A DNA stretch of 64,000 bases from Fodinibius sp052060035 (GTDB lineage Bacteria > Bacteroidota > Rhodothermia > Balneolales > Balneolaceae): positions 124,001 through 188,000 of the forward strand of contig NZ_JBPOEA010000003.1 of assembly GCF_052060035.1 (NCBI RefSeq). The letters run 5' to 3'. The first letter of the stretch is position 1. Every line of letters begins with the position of its first letter. This document shows, one piece after another, positions 62,391-64,000 of this stretch. The position numbers were made by a program, and so were the translations under genes. Under the pieces are notes generated by a model, which did no database searches, was not told the origin of the DNA, and saw nothing but the letters and a program-made list of their open reading frames with translations.

Positions 62391-64000
62391 TTACATCATG
62401 CCACCCATTCCGCCCATTCCGCCGGGCATTCCGCCTCCCATACCGCCGCCGGGCATTCCACCGCCGCCAGCAGGTCCGTCATCATCATCGTCGCCTTCAG
62501 AAGGCTTATCAGAGATGAGTGCTTCCGTTGTCAACATCAATCCAGCAACAGAAGCTGCGTTTTCAAGCGCAGTGCGTGTTACTTTGGTAGGATCAATTAC
62601 GCCGGCTTCAATAAGGTCTTCGTACTTTTCGGTACGAGCGTTGTAGCCAAAGCCACCCTCACCTTCGAGGACTTTCTGTACAACGATTGAACCTTCGGCA
62701 CCGGCATTATTGGCAATAATTCGAAGCGGCTCTTCAAGCGCACGACGAACTATATTAAAGCCAACTTTCTGATCCGGTACTTCAGCTTCTAACTCATCCA
62801 GTGCCTTTCGAGCACGAAGCAGCGCAACGCCACCACCAGCTACGATACCTTCTTCAACAGCGGCACGAGTAGCGTGAAGCGCATCTTCAACACGAGCTTT
62901 CTTCTCTTTCATTTCAACTTCAGAAGCAGCCCCAATGTTGAGTACTGCAACACCGCCGCTTAACTTAGCGAGACGCTCTTGCAGTTTTTCGCGATCATAA
63001 TCAGATGTGCTGGACTCAATTTGTCCTTTAATCTGATTTACACGCGCTTTGATATCATCATCTTTTCCTTGACCGCCAACAATTGTCGTATCGTCTTTGG
63101 TGATGTTTACGCGATCGGCAGTACCCAAGAAGTCGAGCGTAGCATTTTCGAGCTTGTATCCACGCTCTTCAGAGATCACGGTACCGTCCGTCAAGATCGC
63201 GATGTCTTCCAACATCTGCTTACGACGATCGCCAAATCCGGGCGCCTTAACAGCTGCAATCTTGAGCGATCCACGCAACTTGTTAACAACCAATGTCGCC
63301 AGAGCTTCGCCTTCAATATCTTCGGCGATAATAAGCAGCGGCTTACCAGTTTGTATAACTTTTTCAAGGATAGGTAGAAGATCCTTCATGTTGCTAATCT
63401 TCTTATCGAAGATCAGGATATACGGTTCTTCCATCTCAGCGACCATATTTTCGGAATCAGTCACAAAATAAGGTGACAGATATCCGCGGTCGAACTGCAT
63501 ACCTTCTACCGTTTCAAGATAGGTTTCGGTACCTTTGGCTTCTTCAACAGTGATAACACCATCTTGCCCAACCTTTTCCATTGCATCCGCAATGTTCTGG
63601 CCAATTTCTTCATCACCGTTGGCCGAAATAGTACCAATTTGCTTAATACTTTCAAGGCTGTCACCAACAGGTTGACTGTTTTTGCGAAGCTCCTCGACAA
63701 TAGCTTTAACTGCTATGTCAATGCCGCGCTTTAATTCCATCGGGTTAGCACCGGCTGTAACATTCTTCAAACCGGTTTGAATGATGGATTGTGCAAGAAC
63801 AGTAGCAGTCGTTGTACCGTCACCGGCATTATCACTGGTTTTGGAAGCAACTTCCTTAACCATTTGAGCGCCCATATTTTGTCGTTTGTTGGACAGCTCA
63901 ATTTCCTTGGCTACTGTAACACCATCTTTTGTAACCGTTGGTGCGCCAAATGATTTTTCGATTACTACGTTTCGACCGCGCGGCCCAAGCGTAACCTTGA
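62391..64000 (-). CDS. groL: Chaperonin GroEL, 60 kDa (5'-truncated)
   Basis: GroEL folds proteins in a double-ring chamber with GroES. About 535 codons lie in the window; the frame stays open to its right edge, so only the first few residues are missing. Visible are LGPRGRNVVIEKSFGAP, the ATP site DGVTVAKEIEL and DGTTTATVLAQ, the helix EMKEKKARVEDALHATRAAVEEG, and GGGVALLRA. The C-terminus is the flexible Gly/Met-rich tail ending GGMGGMM. An internal ATG at 63875 is not the start, as the preceding codons encode conserved GroEL sequence. A strong terminator follows; groES is probably beyond the window. Confidence 0.98.
   Translation of the reverse strand, partial: KVTLGPRGRNVVIEKSFGAPTVTKDGVTVAKEIELSNKRQNMGAQMVKEVASKTSDNAGDGTTTATVLAQSIIQTGLKNVTAGANPMELKRGIDIAVKAIVEELRKNSQPVGDSLESIKQIGTISANGDEEIGQNIADAMEKVGQDGVITVEEAKGTETYLETVEGMQFDRGYLSPYFVTDSENMVAEMEEPYILIFDKKISNMKDLLPILEKVIQTGKPLLIIAEDIEGEALATLVVNKLRGSLKIAAVKAPGFGDRRKQMLEDIAILTDGTVISEERGYKLENATLDFLGTADRVNITKDDTTIVGGQGKDDDIKARVNQIKGQIESSTSDYDREKLQERLAKLSGGVAVLNIGAASEVEMKEKKARVEDALHATRAAVEEGIVAGGGVALLRARKALDELEAEVPDQKVGFNIVRRALEEPLRIIANNAGAEGSIVVQKVLEGEGGFGYNARTEKYEDLIEAGVIDPTKVTRTALENAASVAGLMLTTEALISDKPSEGDDDDDGPAGGGGMPGGGMGGGMPGGMGGMGGMM

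Noticed and set aside
62398..62646. A proline-rich plus-strand frame at the groEL end
   Set aside because: It is the reverse reading of the Gly/Met-rich GroEL tail, not a gene.
1..64000. CRISPR array, prophage, insertion sequence, tRNA or rRNA
   Set aside because: No direct-repeat array, transposase, integrase, phage structural gene or cloverleaf-like sequence was found; the region is dense core genes.
63875..64000. Start of groEL at the internal ATG (63875)
   Set aside because: The codons upstream encode the conserved GroEL N-terminal sequence up to the window edge, so the true start is outside.

Overview
The window is a stretch of bacterial core chromosome, roughly 40-45% GC by eye, with about 58 protein genes, very short gaps and no sign of phage, transposon, CRISPR or RNA genes. 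The best guess for the organism is a member of the FCB group, most likely Balneolota (Balneola/Gracilimonas/Fodinibius relatives). The reasons are the protein character of RecA, BamA and MreB, an outer-membrane assembly locus with several Skp/OmpH copies, the near absence of Shine-Dalgarno sequences, frequent TTG/GTG starts, and several upstream elements matching the Bacteroidota-type -7 box TAnnTTTG. The taxonomic call is inference.

Layout. 1-576: 3' end of a kynureninase-like PLP enzyme. 725-3536: recA, recX and an AI-2E/PerM-type permease, tightly coupled. 3620-5818: purN and purH. 5952-11438: the complete rod-shape operon mreB-mreC-mreD-mrdA(PBP2)-rodA, which meets rnhB tail to tail with 3 bases between them. 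12154-13263: a lone VWA protein. 13318-29080: a run of minus-strand genes read from pyrG downwards: pyrG, NUDIX, amidohydrolase lipoprotein, nadE, LysM transglycosylase, S41 protease, PHP phosphoesterase, ribH, uppS, bamA and three OmpH/Skp chaperones. This run concentrates envelope work: undecaprenyl diphosphate synthesis, outer-membrane protein insertion and periplasmic chaperones. 29244-33180: dnaE and trxA.

33268-51127: a mixed region of single genes and small pairs: an RsbW-like ATPase, glutamate-type dehydrogenase, HNH nuclease, mnmA, a DUF4412 protein, an anti-sigma-like membrane protein without a neighbouring sigma factor, a membrane metallophosphoesterase, a DUF255 thioredoxin-fold protein, mgsA, a multidomain adenylate cyclase, ndk, a NamZ-like muramidase lipoprotein, rlmB, two small membrane proteins joined to a glycerophosphodiesterase, YjbQ, an alpha/beta hydrolase, thpR and an acylphosphatase.

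51297-58173 looks like a stress and DNA-repair neighbourhood: oxyR with both redox cysteines at the E. coli positions (199 and 208), a TerC-family membrane protein, a small membrane protein, a metallo-beta-lactamase-fold exonuclease, an ATP-dependent DNA ligase, a lipoprotein, and a helix-hairpin-helix glycosylase-like protein that seems to lack the catalytic aspartate. The window ends with a sodium:solute symporter, a beta-propeller lipoprotein and the 3' part of groEL.

No clearly unprecedented system is present. The most worthwhile leads are the glycosylase-like protein without its catalytic aspartate, the reduced exonuclease-ligase module, two candidate operators (upstream of recA and between oxyR and terC), and long inverted repeats at two convergent junctions. 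Only one gene-free stretch exceeds 300 bases (35048-35371).
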